Below, in pieces: positions 1-11,674 of a stretch of DNA of 64,000 nt. The position numbers were made by a program, and so were the translations under genes. Under the pieces are notes generated by a model that worked only from the letters and a program-made list of their open reading frames with translations, did no database searches and was not told where the DNA came from. This DNA is from Mytilus californianus (Eukaryota; Mollusca; Bivalvia; Mytilida; Mytilidae), in contig NW_026262742.1 of NCBI RefSeq assembly GCF_021869535.1, positions 434,001 through 498,000 on the forward strand, in the 5' to 3' direction. Within the stretch, counting starts at the first letter, position 1, and the number at the start of each line of letters is the position of its first letter.

Positions 1-1450
1 GAACGTCCATATAAGGAGGTTCGATGACGAACATAACTATTCAATAATTCTTTTCGTTTTCCGACTTAGTCTGCTTTAAAAAACAATAACTGACTATTCC
101 CTGAATTTTAAATTGTTCGTGTTCTTTGCAATCAGGTACACGCATATTGAAACACTGTTCCAAAGGGCTTCTGATTGTAAAATATTTTTGCCGTGATCAG
201 TAGAGTAAAAATTCCATCTGTTTTAATATCAATGTCTTTTTATTGATTGTTAATTGTTGGTAACTTAACGTCCTGTGGCAAATGTTTCATGCATGTTCTG
301 GACTGGACGACAAGTTAACAATAAAAACAATAGGTAGGTCTAATAATAATAGAGGCCATTCGGAAAGAAGCCACTGGAAAATGAGGGTATTTTGGATAGG
401 GACTGAAATTTTGCCTTGCAACAGGCGTCCTACGGACCCCTGAAAGAGTTGTTGCAAAGGGTTCTTAACGTGCAAAGAGCGTGACACTCTCTTTACACGA
501 GGGATCGCATTTAACGTCCCCATTCTGACCGGACGTGACTGCGAACTTGATACATCCCGCACAGCCAAGCGGACGCCCAACTTCGGCAAGCGTTTTACCC
601 GCTGTCGGAAGAAGACCAAGTGACCATATTTCGTTTCCCCAGTCACCCTTGGGGGCAATGTCTTTTTAAGTATACCACATACATTCCTCTAAGGGAACGA
701 CATTTTCCAAAAAACACAAATGTCAGAAAACTACGAAATGTTATTACAATGTTTATTAAGGTAAACTCGACTTAAACCTACATTAAGATAGCCAAGACAA
801 GCTCAAATTGATACACGAACTGTCAACGTCCATATAAGGCGATTCGATGACGAACATAAGTAATTCAATGATTCCTTTCATATAGACGTCGTTTCCGACT
901 TACTCTTCTCTATAATATAATAATTGACTATTGCATGCAGATTAAATTGTTTGTGATCTTTGAGAGTGCAATCAATAACACATACATGGAAAGATACACT
1001 GTTCCACGATCTATTTATTCAACTGCTGCTTCAAATAAAGAACTTATGATCATTTAATATGTTTGCCGTGATCAGTAGAGTAACAATTGCATCAGTTTTT
1101 AATATTTTTGTCATTTAATGTATACACATATTTTCCTCCGAGGGAACGACCATTTCCAAAAATCACAATTGTCAGAATACTACGAAATGTTATTACAATG
1201 TTTATTAAGGTAAAGTTGACTTTAAATGTTAACTTTAACCAACATTAAGATAGTCAAGGGAAGCTCAAATTGGTACACAACTAGCATAGCGAACGTCCGT
1301 ATAAGGCGATTCGATGACGAACACAACTAATGCAATGATTCCTTTCAAATAAACGTCGTTTCCGACTTATTCTTCACTAGAAATATAACAACTGACTATT
1401 GCATGCCGCTTAAATTGTTTGTGTTCTTTTTTTTTTAATGCAATCATTTT
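1..1450. repeat. Tandem satellite-like array, ~450 bp unit
   Basis: Three diverged head-to-tail units are visible. The motif AACGTCCATATAAGG or a close variant starts at 1, about 826 and about 1290, each time followed by a GACGAACA block and a TTTCCGACTTA block. The block GTTATTACAATGTTTATT lies at about 740 and 1190. Unit 1 is stretched to about 825 bp because a SINE-like element is inserted in it; without the insert it is near 410 bp, against about 450-465 bp for the others. The array runs off the left edge. A short related piece lies at 6170-6232. No coding content is seen. Confidence 0.75.
243..655 (-). mobile_element. SINE-like element (C-rich 5' end, TTGA/TCAA tail), diverged copy
   Basis: This copy is on the minus strand, with its tail at the left and its GGGGG end at the right. 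It is flanked by a perfect 13 bp duplication, CAATGTCTTTTTA, at 230-242 and 656-668. It interrupts a satellite unit. Compared with the other copies it carries many substitutions, so it is probably one of the oldest. The 88-100 residue open frames of the family are shadows of the repeat, not genes. Confidence 0.85.
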
Positions 1451-3976
1451 TTTTCTTAATGCATGCCATCGATATGCACTATACCTTGGGTAATGTATGT
1501 ATTGCTTTTAAGTATAATTATATTATTGTTCTTATCATCTTTTTTTTTATCACAATGTCAGCTCTTGATTTTAATGCATTCCATTCATTTTAAGGTAGAT
1601 AGGGTGTCTTCCTCCATCTTGGATTTTGAAATACCAGAAAACAATCGGTCTAGATCTTTACGAAAATATGCAAATTTTGAGAGTAGTAGGTAATGCATGT
1701 GTAAGAATTTTTAGTTCAATATAGAAAATGACATGTTTTATCATATTTATAGTTGTATTTTACAAAAAACAGAACCCTTTTTGTTTGATTCAATTTTTTC
1801 CAACTTTACCATATAAGGGGAGGCAACTCAAATGTAAGGGCAGATAATTCAGATAAAGTTACTTTTACAATAGAATGCGTTAGGAATTTACCTATTTTAT
1901 TATGTAGCAAGAAAACGGGTCCCGTGATCCCATTTTTTCTTTTTCTAATCTGAAAGCACAATATTAGAGCTATCTTCTCATATTTTATCTCAAAATTCTA
2001 TGGTGTAGTTTTCGTTTTATGGCAGAAAATTGGGTTTTCCATGCATAATCTATACAAAATCTGTCAATTTTGCACAACCTGTAGCGTGAAAATAAGCCCC
2101 GTGACCCATTCTTTTTATTATTGTTTTTAAAAAAGCATGATATAAACTACATTTTGGCAAATTATTAAAAAATTCTAAGGATTATAATTTAGACACCCCC
2201 ATCTACTTTAAAAGCAATTGCTTTTATGCCATCGCGTATGGCCATCTTTGTGACGCAGATCAGAGACTCCGCCCAGATCAAGCCATAGTATTTTGTTAGG
2301 CTCCTGGTCTGTCATTCTTAAATAGCTATGTATGTTTTCTAAGGTAATACCTAGCTTGAAACTTTTGAAAAACGTTATAGGATTTAAGAAGTTTCAGCAT
2401 ATGTTCTTGTAGATGTATTTTTGTATTTAGGGGGACAACCATTTGACTATCAAAAAAACATAGAAGTACGAGTGATAAAAAGTGCATTTTTATACCTGCG
2501 ATTCGGTTCTCCGTTCGTACGATGTTTCAACAAAATATGGAATCATTTCAGTTGTTGATTTAGTATTGAAAATTTGACTGAACTATGTCATATTAAATAC
2601 GGTTTTATATGTTTAATTGGTGTCTCTTTAAGAAAGAGGTCAGGTGCTCTTGTTCATTCATAAAATTATCGTTCATTCATTAATTTATCGTAAAATCAAA
2701 AATCACTACACAGGTTATACGTAGTGTCAAATGAATATCTCTAATCTAAAAATAGACAAAATTAACCAGTTAACTGACTCCGTAAGATTGATCGATCACC
2801 TTACTAATGAAACTGGTCAAACGTGATAGATGCCAAGTCGAGATGAAGAGATATTTACAATTTGGAATTTTGTAGTTTCATAGATTGAAAAAAAGTACGT
2901 CCTTTTGGATATCATAATCAAAACCGGGTATGCATGACAAATTTTGAAACCATTATCCTCGTCTTTCCAATGGACGAGTCTACTACGTTTGTTGACACTC
3001 GACGGTCCACCGTGTTTGCAATTTTATTTCACATGTTTTCGAAATATCGAAGATATTTTTCGCAATGTTTCCGGAAAACTGATAAATATCAAAGCAACAT
3101 AGAGCTGTTAATTCTTGTTCGTATAATGACGATTTAATGTCATGTTTGTCTGCGATGACCCCCCCCCCTTTCGTGATTGCATCAGAATTATAGTTATCTC
3201 GTAGCGCATGAGGATGACACGCATCAACTAAGCAATAATGTTTGGGACTTACTTTTAAGAAATGATGACAAAGTAACAATATGAAAATATTTTTAGTAAG
3301 CTTAAATATATATTTATTTTGTACATGTTTGTCTTGTAAGATATTTTATTTCTTTCCCGTTTTTCAACATTTGCGTCTGGAAAGTTGAAATGGTTAATTT
3401 AGTTTAGTTATGAAAATTGTTAAAATTAAATTAATAAAGGAAATTATTGCCCAGTTACAAACACTACCAGGGGATAATCCATAATGATTTCTTTTTGAGT
3501 TATATGTTTCAGCGCATGTATAATTAACCCCAACTTTAGCCTGGTAAACGTGTTGTCTCCTTGTGAAATTTAAAAACATATTAAAATTGACTCTCTGATA
3601 AAGTCTTTTATTGATATAAAGTTAAAACCTTCTTACTTCTCACTAGACAACACTCCTGTCAGGTTTAATTCTTATATATTATGTGGATGAAAAATAAAAA
3701 ATCCCCAAAACATTAACATGGCAGCAATTGCTTTTACAGCCTTTAAGGCTTTGATTAGATAAGCTACTATAGTGTGTTGAAAATTTAAAGTTGTCAATTT
3801 CCACCATTTTTTGAAATATGTAAGTTTGATTGCATTATAAGAAAATCGAGGTGTACATACAGAGTTGACATGAAAGGGATGTAGTGGTTTATACTTGCCG
3901 TAATCTAATTCAAATGTACACCTCATTTTCCAACCGAAACCATTGAAATTCCCGAGAAGAGGTTTGGCATGCCACA
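1451..3976. other. Intergenic, AT-rich, nothing recognised
   Basis: Short open frames occur on both strands but none shows a domain, codon pattern or splice context that supports coding. A C-run is present near 3160. Parts near 1570-2340 and 3672-3976 have the feel of old mussel repeats, but I cannot name them. Confidence 0.5.
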
Positions 3977-4217
3977 AAACCAGGTTCAACCCACCTTTTT
4001 TTTAAATGTCCTGTACCAAGTCAGGAACATGGTCATTGTTATATTATAGTTCGTTTCTGTGTGTGTTACATTTTAATGTTGTGTTTCTGTTGTGTCGTAG
4101 TTCTCCTCTTATATTTGATGCGTTTCCCTTAGTTTTAGTTTGTAACCCGGATTTGTTTTTTTCTCAATCGATTTATGAATTTCGAACAACGGTATACTAC
4201 TGTTGCCTTTATTAGTT
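3977..4217 (-). repeat. Dispersed mussel-type repeat fragment
   Basis: The block contains CCTGTACCAAGTCAGGAA and, further on, CGGTATACTACTGTTGCC. I recognise both from memory as recurrent mussel repeat sequence. There is no coding potential. The family and its boundaries were not determined. Confidence 0.5.
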
Positions 4218-4486
4218 CGTAGTCTACCAGTGGAGGGTGTGGGGATACATTTCAACCCCTTGTCAAGATTAGGTATTCATCGTCACTTAGTCTGGCATCA
4301 GAGAAGTTATAAATATAATTTTTTGCTGAAGCAAGGTTATTATCATGCTTATGAGATTTCCTGCAATTTCTATGATTTTGTAATCGCTTTAGCTTAATTT
4401 TACGTTTAGCACGCATTTTCGCATCCTTTTCACAAGCTTGCTCTTTTGTTTGATTTCTATAGAATCGGACGTTGAGTACTATGTTC

Positions 4487-4776
4487 TCAAACCATATAAC
4501 ATTGATTGGATCACCAATGATTGATCAGAGGTGACGGGTAGGCATCTTTTCTGGTCTTCAAATTTAGACCACATAAATCCACACACATTCTTTCTCCTGA
4601 ATGATGACTACAAATGCAGCATCTGGACTGGAAGACTCTTGTATAACACACATTGTGAGTGCATTTCGAAGGTATGCTTGCACTTCAGACCACTGGTTTG
4701 GCAGAATGCGTCTGTGTGGAATTCTAACTGCTATGCAATACGTAGTTGGTATATGCTGTTCTATTTTGTAACACAA
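4487..4776 (-). pseudogene. Ty3/Gypsy reverse transcriptase fragment
   Basis: On the minus strand from 4776 the translation contains PHRRILPNQWSEVQAYL, then VIQESSSPDAAFVV. This is the block of Gypsy-type reverse transcriptases just before the conserved DYR motif: a proline-rich stretch, then an E-S-x-S-P motif. Near 4580 the frame shifts and continues with LNLKTRKDAYP, the usual next block. About 95 residues survive, with no protease, catalytic YxDD, RNase H or integrase nearby. It is a dead scrap of an LTR retrotransposon pol gene, unrelated in position to the larger Gypsy elements at 38 and 58-63 kb. Confidence 0.6.
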
Positions 4777-4779
4777 TGA

Positions 4780-5584
4780 AATGTCTTCGCTTTTACTAAA
4801 TATGTCTTTATACTAAATATTACGTTTCTAACTTGTTGTTATTTGAATGATACGGTGATAACGGAGGTACACGTTGTATATAAACAGCAGCTGATAAAAG
4901 TAAACAAAAAAATGCACATGATTGAGGAATTTGTAGCAGACGATTTAAGTATATTATCCACTGTGGTCAAGATAGTTTGTAGTAGAGATCATTACCAAAA
5001 TAAAGAAAACAAATATTAGCTTATGATTATGTTTAAATGATTTGAATTTTGAATTGTGATAAAATATCATATAAATACAAGTAAATTTGAACTAACTGAT
5101 TCCAAATTTCAGACAAAACTTGTAAGATTTTCTTTTCAAACTTTTACTTGTACTTATTTATCTACGTTGGTTTTTGCATCTTAAACAGTTTTTTAATGAT
5201 GTGGGGTGCCTTTTAACATGTATATTCCAATCCAATATGGCTAGGTTTTTCCGAAGAATATTAACTTTATTTAGATAATTCTCTGGTCATGCTATTGAAG
5301 AATTGCATTATTGAACTTTTCCACATAATAACTGTCCATAAAATGCACATAATCAGTTAGCGATTTGTATTCACTAGAGCCCATCTCTACTTTGGAATAA
5401 TTTATTACATATTAAGTTGTTTCATAATTCGAATCCGTTTATAATTCACTACAGATGGGTGCAGTTCTAACCTGTAGAGCAAGTTAACTTGGTAACCAGT
5501 CATTTTGACTGGTCAAAGTAAACCTAAGACTAGATCTAGGACTGCTCTGACTAGTCCTAGGACCACAATCAAGTTAACTTGAAA
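4780..5584. other. Intergenic, nothing recognised
   Basis: AT-rich sequence without supported coding. Its right end (from about 5478) holds the first of several AAGTTAACTT palindromes that surround the next repeat. Confidence 0.5.
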
Positions 5585-5940
5585 AGCGGAATAGATATAA
5601 GATGTCGTATGAGTGCCAATGAGACAACTCTCCATCCAAGTAACATTTTTTTTAAAGTAAACCATTATAGGTCGAAGTACGGTCTTCAACACGGAGCCTT
5701 GTTTCACACCAAACACCAAGCTATAAAGGGCCCCAAGATTTACTAGTGTAAAACCATTCAAACGATAAAACCAATGGTCCAATCTATATAAAATACAAGA
5801 ATCGAGAAACACTTACGAACAACATCAACAAACGACAACTACTGAACATCAGGTTCCTGATTTACGAAAGGTGCAAACAATTGCAACGGATTTAAACGTT
5901 TTAATGGTACCAAAACCTTCAATCGAAATGGCTTAACTCA
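5585..5940 (+). repeat. Dispersed mussel repeat with GAGACAACTCTCCATCCAAG block
   Basis: The block contains GTATGAGTGCCAATGAGACA, then the ACTCTCCATCCAAG motif, then AAACCATTATAGGTC. I know this combination from memory as one of the commonest interspersed repeats of Mytilus. A short inverted piece of the same repeat lies at 40752-40800. The element is non-coding, and its autonomous partner is unknown to me. Confidence 0.7.
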
Positions 5941-6870
5941 ATCGTAATGTTTGCCGAAAAAGTCAACTTGGAAACAGGTCCACTACAATTAAAAGTTAAC
6001 TTCGAAACCAGAACTGTCATAATTTTACATAAGTTAACTTTGATTTTGACAAATGTAATCGAACCAGACCCGATCTCAAGTTAACGTATCTCTAGTCTGC
6101 AAAACGATTGGTTAATTTGTAACCATGTTGACGCAATCTAATAAACTATGGAAATGACCTCCGAAATCGCTCAAATTGATACACAACTGGCTTAGCGAGT
6201 GTCAATATAAGGAGATTCGACAAAGAGCATCACTGTTATATCGATTGATTCCGACTAATTCTTGTTTTGAACTTGAAAAACTAACCGTTGACTGTAGTTA
6301 TTTGACGGTGTTCTTGTTGAATCTAATGATTCTTTCATGCAGAAAATAAAATTCCCTTTTATCACATACACTGGTGCTGTTGTTATTTTACGGTTTCTAT
6401 CGTAGCATGAAATTTTCTGATTAACTTCGAGTTTTATCTGATCCATATGCGAATACTCTCGTGTCGCCGTGAGAAAGTTTTGGTTTAAACTTGATTTCAT
6501 CGAATGTGCATTCATAAATAACGTAAATATTGTATCCTGTGTCGATTAAAATATTCACATTTGAATTATTGGTATTAACGGTTATTTTCGGTTGTCTTTT
6601 CTATACTTCACAGTATTTTCTCTTTAGCCGAATATGTATCCATCATCAGAAATGCTATTATGAGCTTCATCATATTCATAATTTTCAATTTTTTTTACTC
6701 TCTCTTGTAAGTGTTAGTTACATCACGTTTGGGTCTCTATAGGGCGGTAAAATGATTCATCTTTCTGCAAGTGTTACAACTTTGTCTAAATGCTGGACAC
6801 TTGTTCGCATGCGGAAAGCCCCCTCCACAGTTGACTTTTTCCTTGCCTTTTGTGTCTGTAAAAATTTGTA
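5941..6870. other. Intergenic with clustered GTTAAC motifs and a satellite scrap
   Basis: AAGTTAACTT or close variants recur at about 5480, 5572, 5990 and 6031, with related pieces at 5958 and 6072. A fragment of the left-edge satellite lies at 6170-6232. No supported gene. Confidence 0.4.
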
Positions 6871-7049
6871 GGCGAGGTCGGCAGACACATTTTTTAAAAC
6901 GAGATACCCCAAATGATGATTGTGGCCAAGTTAAGTTAAATTTGGCCCTGCAGTTTCAGAGTAGAAGATTTTTGTAACAGTTACCGGCCGACGACGACGC
7001 ACGCCAAGTGATGAGAAAAGCTCACTTGGCCTTTTAGGTCTAGTGAGCT
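6871..7049 (+). repeat. Hairpin-ended GCTCAC repeat, 3' end only
   Basis: This is the 3' end of the family seen in full at 23.0-24.2 and 54.9-55.9 kb. It contains AGATACCCCAAATGATGATT, a CGACGACG tract, and then a terminal stem-loop at 7020-7048. There GCTCAC pairs with GTGAGC, and GGCCT pairs with AGGTC allowing one G-U. The 5' half is missing. Confidence 0.7.
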
Positions 7050-7496
7050 AAAAAAAATGTTTGAGATTCATAATTTGGTGAGTCTGCGTTGCTTTTAAGT
7101 TTGTCTTTTTGATTTTGTAAATGACTTTTGGATTTCAGTAAACTCTCCTGCGTTTCTGATATATATATTGTCCTGGTTGTACTAAAATCGTCTCACCTCG
7201 TCCTCTACTTTATTTCTCCCACTACTGCCTTCATTCCGAATTTGGAAAGTCGTTTTGCAATTGTCTCCGTTATCATTACATATCATGCAATTGGCCATAC
7301 AATGTCATTAAAGTTTTCCTCGGAATCATCACTTGGTTCCTCCAGGCAGGACGAACGCACATTTTCTCTGCGGGTAAAAAAAGGACATCGCATCGGTCGC
7401 GTATTCATTATTTCACATACCAGCTTGTAAATGGTTGATTTTGGTTTCATGTAAAACAAGTTTCCCCTCTTGTTTTCTAGATATTAGGGCATCAAT

Positions 7497-7660
7497 CACA
7501 TGCGTAGCATGGCCTTAAAAAGTAAAATCACAAAAATACTGAACTCCAAGGAAACTTCAAAACGGAAAGTCCCTAATTAAATGGCAAAATCAAAATAAAA
7601 AACTCGAACACATCAAACGAATAGATCACAACTGTCATATTCCTGACTTAGTTACACCAG
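7497..7660 (+). repeat. Dispersed mussel repeat (AAATACTGAACTCC block)
   Basis: The sequence carries ATCACAAAAATACTGAACTC, then AACGGAAAGTCCCTAAT, then ATTCCTGACTTAG. A second copy is at about 56065-56178. I recognise it from memory as a mussel interspersed repeat. No coding content. Confidence 0.65.
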
Positions 7661-7939
7661 GTATTTTCCCCACGTAGGCAATGCTGGTTTGAAGCTTGTC
7701 CCATAGCTAGCCAAATCGCTCACTTGCATGGCAGTCGAATAAAATTCCATTATATTGACAACGTTGTTTAAATAAAACAAACAGACATAAAAGGTAGAAA
7801 TGCCATAAAAAAAAACGGGTTACATCAGTCAACATTGTGTCATAACCTTAATCACTATGAAAACAGACAAATATGTAAATATGAAGCACATAAAGGCATA
7901 TAGTAATAGCACATTAGCAAAAATGAAAGACACGAATAC

Positions 7940-8640
7940 AAAAAACTACCATATATTAGGTATACGTTTAAAACCACATTTAGCTTCTTTTGATTTAAAA
8001 ACTGTTGCACAAGTTGAAACTTGCAAATGTCCTTCATGGGAACTTCCCAAACCAAAAATGATATTTGATCTCCGTGAACACAATAAAAATAAAACAAATC
8101 CTCTTTTAATTCAGCAACACTTTGCTGAAATCAAAGCCAATTATTCAGATTTTTCAACTGTCTATACTGATGGATCAAAAGATGGTGACAGAGTTGCATC
8201 TGCTGCGGTCTTCAGGGACAGAGCTGCAACTCTCCGTTTGCCATCTGATGCATCGATCTTTACTGCTGAAGCAGAAGCAATAATTGTGGCTTTGAAATTT
8301 ATTGCTTCTTCAGATAAATCCAAATTTATTATATGTTCTGAATCACTTTCATGCTTACAAGCTATACAAAATACTAAAATTAAAAACCCAACAATTCTCT
8401 AAATTTTATATGTAATGAGGAATTAAAAAATTCTTCTTAAAGAAATATTATTTCTATGGGTGCCGAGTCCTGTTGGAATCCTTGGAAACACGGCTGTAGA
8501 CCTTGAGGCAAAGAATGCCCTGGGTGACCCTTTATCTAATTGTGATATACCATATACCGATTTTAAATCTAATATTAGAGAATATGTTTTTAATATATTG
8601 AAAAATGAATGGAGTAAAAAAAAGATGATAATAAATTACT
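7940..8640 (+). pseudogene. LINE RNase H domain relic (I/Nimb-like)
   Basis: The translation from about 7945 matches, almost residue for residue, the RNase H region of the minus-strand LINE at 44.8-45.6 kb. The first catalytic Asp is present in VYTDGSK and the Glu in TAEAEAI. The third position reads ICSESLS where the sister copy has ICSDSLS, so the Asp has become Glu. The conserved WVPSHVG motif reads WVPSPVG, so the His is lost. A TAA at about 8400 breaks the frame before WVPSP. The piece lacks reverse transcriptase upstream and the zinc-binding tail downstream, so it is truncated at both ends. The Met at 7857 lies in unrelated flanking sequence. Confidence 0.8.
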
Positions 8641-8769
8641 CTAATTTATATGTGACATTTAAATCATCCAATCACTCTAATGTCTTGATCAATATGTAAA
8701 TATTATTATTGTACAAAAATTGTTTTATACTTGCAAAATCTTCGATAGGAAGGAAATAAAGTTAATAAA

Positions 8770-10370
8770 TATACAACATTCGGGTTTCAACTTTTAACAT
8801 TCGTTTTCAACATTCAACATTAGATTTTCAACTTTAAAAAATTCGTTTTCGACATTCAACATTCGTTTTAAAATTTTCAACATCCAACATTCCTTTTTAA
8901 CATTCAACATTCGCTTTCAATATTCAACCTTCGATTTTAACATTTTGATTTCAACTTTAAACTTTCGTTTTCATCATTCAACATTTGTTTTCAACATTTA
9001 ACATTCCTTCTTTATATTCAACCAACCCCCAAGGGTGACTGGGGAATAGAAGTATGGTCACCATTGGTCTTCCTCCGACCGGCATTAAAACCCGTGCTAA
9101 AGTGGGGCGTCCGTTTGGCTGTGCGGGATGTACAAATTTGCAGCAACGTCCGGTCAGAATGGGGACGTTAAATCCGATGCCTCGTGTGAAGAGAGTGCCA
9201 CGCTCTTTGCACGTTAAGAACCCTTGCAACAACTCTTTGAGGGGTCCGTAGGTGACCTGTTGCAAGGCTAAATTTCTGTCCCTATCCAATATACCCTCAT
9301 TTCCCGTGGCAGTCTAAATTTCTCCGACCTTAATCCCTTAATCTATTACAGAACCTACCTATTGTATTTATTGTGAACTTGTTCTCTTCCTGAATATGCA
9401 TGAAATATTTGCCACTGGACGTTAAGCAACCAACAATCAATCAATCAATTATATTCAACCTTCGATTTTCAACTTTCAACATTCGTTTCAACATTCAACA
9501 ATCGTTTTTAACATTGAACATTCATTTTCAGCATCTGTTTTTAACATTTAACATTCGTGTTTAATATTCGATATTCGTTTTTCATCTTTCAACACTATAT
9601 TTCAGTTTTCAACACTTTTTTTTAAATTTTCAACAATACTTTCAACTTTTAACATTCGTTCTCAACATTCAACATTGGTTTTCAACATTCAACGCTTGTT
9701 TTGAACATTCGATTTTCGACATTCAATATTTGTTTTCCACATACAATATTTGATTTTCAACATTCAACATTCAACATTCGTTTTCAACAGTCGATTTATA
9801 ACTTTCAACATTCGTTTTCAATAGTCGATTTATAACTTTCAACATTCGTTTTCATCATTCATTATTCGTTTTCAACATTTAACTCTCGTTTTGAACATTC
9901 GATTTTCAACTTTCAACATTCGTTTTCAATATTTAACATTCGTTTTTAACATTTAACATTCGTGTTTAATATTCTAATTCGTATTCAACATTTGGATATC
10001 AATTTTAATATTCGTTTTCAACATTCAACATTCGTTTTCAACATTCAAAATTTTCTTTTTTATTAGATTCGTTCTTAACATTTTATTTCAACTTTTAACA
10101 TTCGTTTTCAACATTCGACATTCGTTTTTCAACTTTCAACACTTTTTTTTTTAATTTTCATCACTTCTTTAAACATTCAACATTCCACATTCGTTTTTAA
10201 CATTTAACAGTCGTTTACGTTTTCAGCATCCGATTTTCAACTTTCAACACTATTTTTTCGTTTTCAACATTCAACGTTCGGTTTCAACATTCAACATTCG
10301 TTATTCAACTTTCACAATTCGATTCCTAAAATAAACATTCGTTTTCAATATTCAATATTCGTATCCATCG
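8770..10370. repeat. Degenerate simple satellite, TTTTCAACATTCAACATTCG-type unit
   Basis: About 1.2 kb (excluding an inserted SINE) is built from shuffled short words: ACATTCG, TTTTCAAC, TTTCAACATTC and AACATT. There is no fixed long period. The words occur in one orientation throughout, with T/C/A composition and almost no G except in TTCG, which makes the two strands strongly skewed. No open frame of note crosses it. Confidence 0.85.
9024..9448 (+). mobile_element. SINE-like element inserted in the ACATTCG satellite
   Basis: This copy has a CCCCC 5' end and a (TCAA)n tail. A perfect 12 bp target-site duplication, TTATATTCAACC, lies at 9012-9023 and 9449-9460; the duplicated word is itself satellite sequence. 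A 65-codon open frame on the + strand (9054-9251) and a 103-codon frame on the - strand are present, as in most copies. Confidence 0.9.
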
Positions 10371-10544
10371 TTGTCAGAATCCAAAACAGAACATTTTTCG
10401 GGGTTTCAGGGATATTGAAATTGATTGGTATTGAATTATCACTACACAACACAATCAATTTTAAGAAATTGAAACTTAACTAGTACATTGTATCATATCA
10501 GAAAATCATATAACATTCAAATAAACTCATCATACCAGGATTAA

Positions 10545-10850
10545 ATTTTATATTTACGCCAGACGCGCGTTTCGTCTACAAAAGCCTCATCAGTGACGCT
10601 CGAATCAAAAAATGTATAAAAGGCCAAACAAAGTACGAATTTGAAGAGCATTGAGGACCAAAAGTTCCTAAAAGTTTTGCCAAAAAACAGCTAAGGTAAT
10701 CTATTCCAGAGGTAGAAAAGCCTATTTGTTTCAAAAAATCAAAGTTTTGTTGACAGTTTATTTATAATTATGAACATATCAATGATAACTCAAGTCAACA
10801 CAGAAGTGCTGACTACTGGGCTGGTGATACCCTCGGGGAAATAAAAATGC
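10545..10850 (+). repeat. Dispersed mussel repeat (ACGCGCGTTTCGTCTAC block)
   Basis: It contains CAGACGCGCGTTTCGTC, then CTCATCAGTGACGCTCGAA, and ends near CTGACTACTGGGCTGG and GATACCCTCGGGGA. The first part is, from memory, a very common bivalve repeat. The last part is shared, in opposite orientation, with the repeat at about 44330-44410. Confidence 0.7.
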
Positions 10851-10876
10851 AATAAGTGAAAGTTATCCTTTAATAT

Positions 10877-10925
10877 TTACATTGATTGATTGTTGGTTGC
10901 CTAAAGTCCAGTGGCAAATATTTAA
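10877..10925 (-). mobile_element. SINE-like family, 3' tail fragment
   Basis: TTGATTGATTGTTGGTTGCC followed by a CCAGTGGCAAATATTT block is the last ~45 bp of the SINE-like family in reverse orientation. The rest of the element is absent. Confidence 0.7.
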
Positions 10926-11437
10926 CCAAACTGAAATAGTTCTGACAAAGAAAGGGATTACACTAAGGCCAATGGAATATATCAAACTTAAAGACGTGGC
11001 CTTTGTGATAGATTTCGTTCCCGAACTGAACTCTGTCGTTCCTTGTCCATATAGTTTGGATCATTTAAATCAAGTAGGCTGTTTAGAATGCATCGAATGC
11101 AACCCTCACTGAGCAGACATGTGAATATTTTATCTGTGAAGCAGACATGCTGAAATGCTATACTTTTGTCTGTGTTAGTGAATGACATTGTGTAGGCTAT
11201 TATTTTGAAAACATACATTTTTGTTATATTTAATAATGTATAATATACTAGTATAATGTAAATATATGTTTTTAGATTATGTATTGTAATATGTGGAATT
11301 TTACTAGTATTGTTTGCTTTAAAAAACATGAGACCTCAAGCAGTATTTTTCTGTTTCATTTCGGCCTTATTTCAAAAATATTCATGCAAAGAGAAGTACT
11401 TTTTTTTCGAGATTTCATGTTATCGGCACATTAAGTG

Positions 11438-11674
11438 CAGGCTTCCGTAGAGGCACAAAGACATGAAAATGTGCCACAAACAAATGTGTCTGTTGCTGCT
11501 AACCTGGCAACGAATTTCGATGATGTCAGAAAGACGATGGGAGTAGAGAAAAAAAAGAAGAAAGCCAAGGGACGACCAACCGATATCGTCCAGCTTAAAA
11601 TAACATGCTTATCTACCCCTAACACAACACAGGTTAACCGGTTGGACATTGGTCGCATTAAAAGGATGGGAATA
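11438..11674 (+). CDS. Possible internal exon, function unknown
   Basis: An open segment of about 79 codons follows a plausible splice acceptor, TTAAGTGCAG. It ends near GGGAATAGGTAGTG, which offers a moderate donor. The translation is hydrophilic, with a basic run (VEKKKKKAKGRPTD) whose KGRP core resembles an AT-hook-like DNA contact, followed by TDIVQLKI. I do not recognise the protein, and no partner exon is identified. The absence of stops over 270 bases in AT-rich DNA is the main support, so it could still be chance. Confidence 0.25.

Noticed and set aside
3672-3989. 105-codon minus-strand ORF as a gene
   Set aside because: Its translation has no recognised domain and it overlaps recurrent mussel repeat sequence.
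7857-7940. Met at 7857 as start of the RNase H ORF
   Set aside because: The first ~28 residues are unrelated flanking sequence; LINE similarity begins at about 7945.
9054-9251. 65-codon open frame and its antisense partner in each SINE-like copy as protein-coding genes
   Set aside because: The frames are identical because the copies are recent duplicates; there is no promoter, splice or domain evidence. Kept only as a testable observation.
8770-10370. CRISPR-like array
   Set aside because: The words overlap and permute without fixed-length repeats or unique spacers, and the DNA is eukaryotic.
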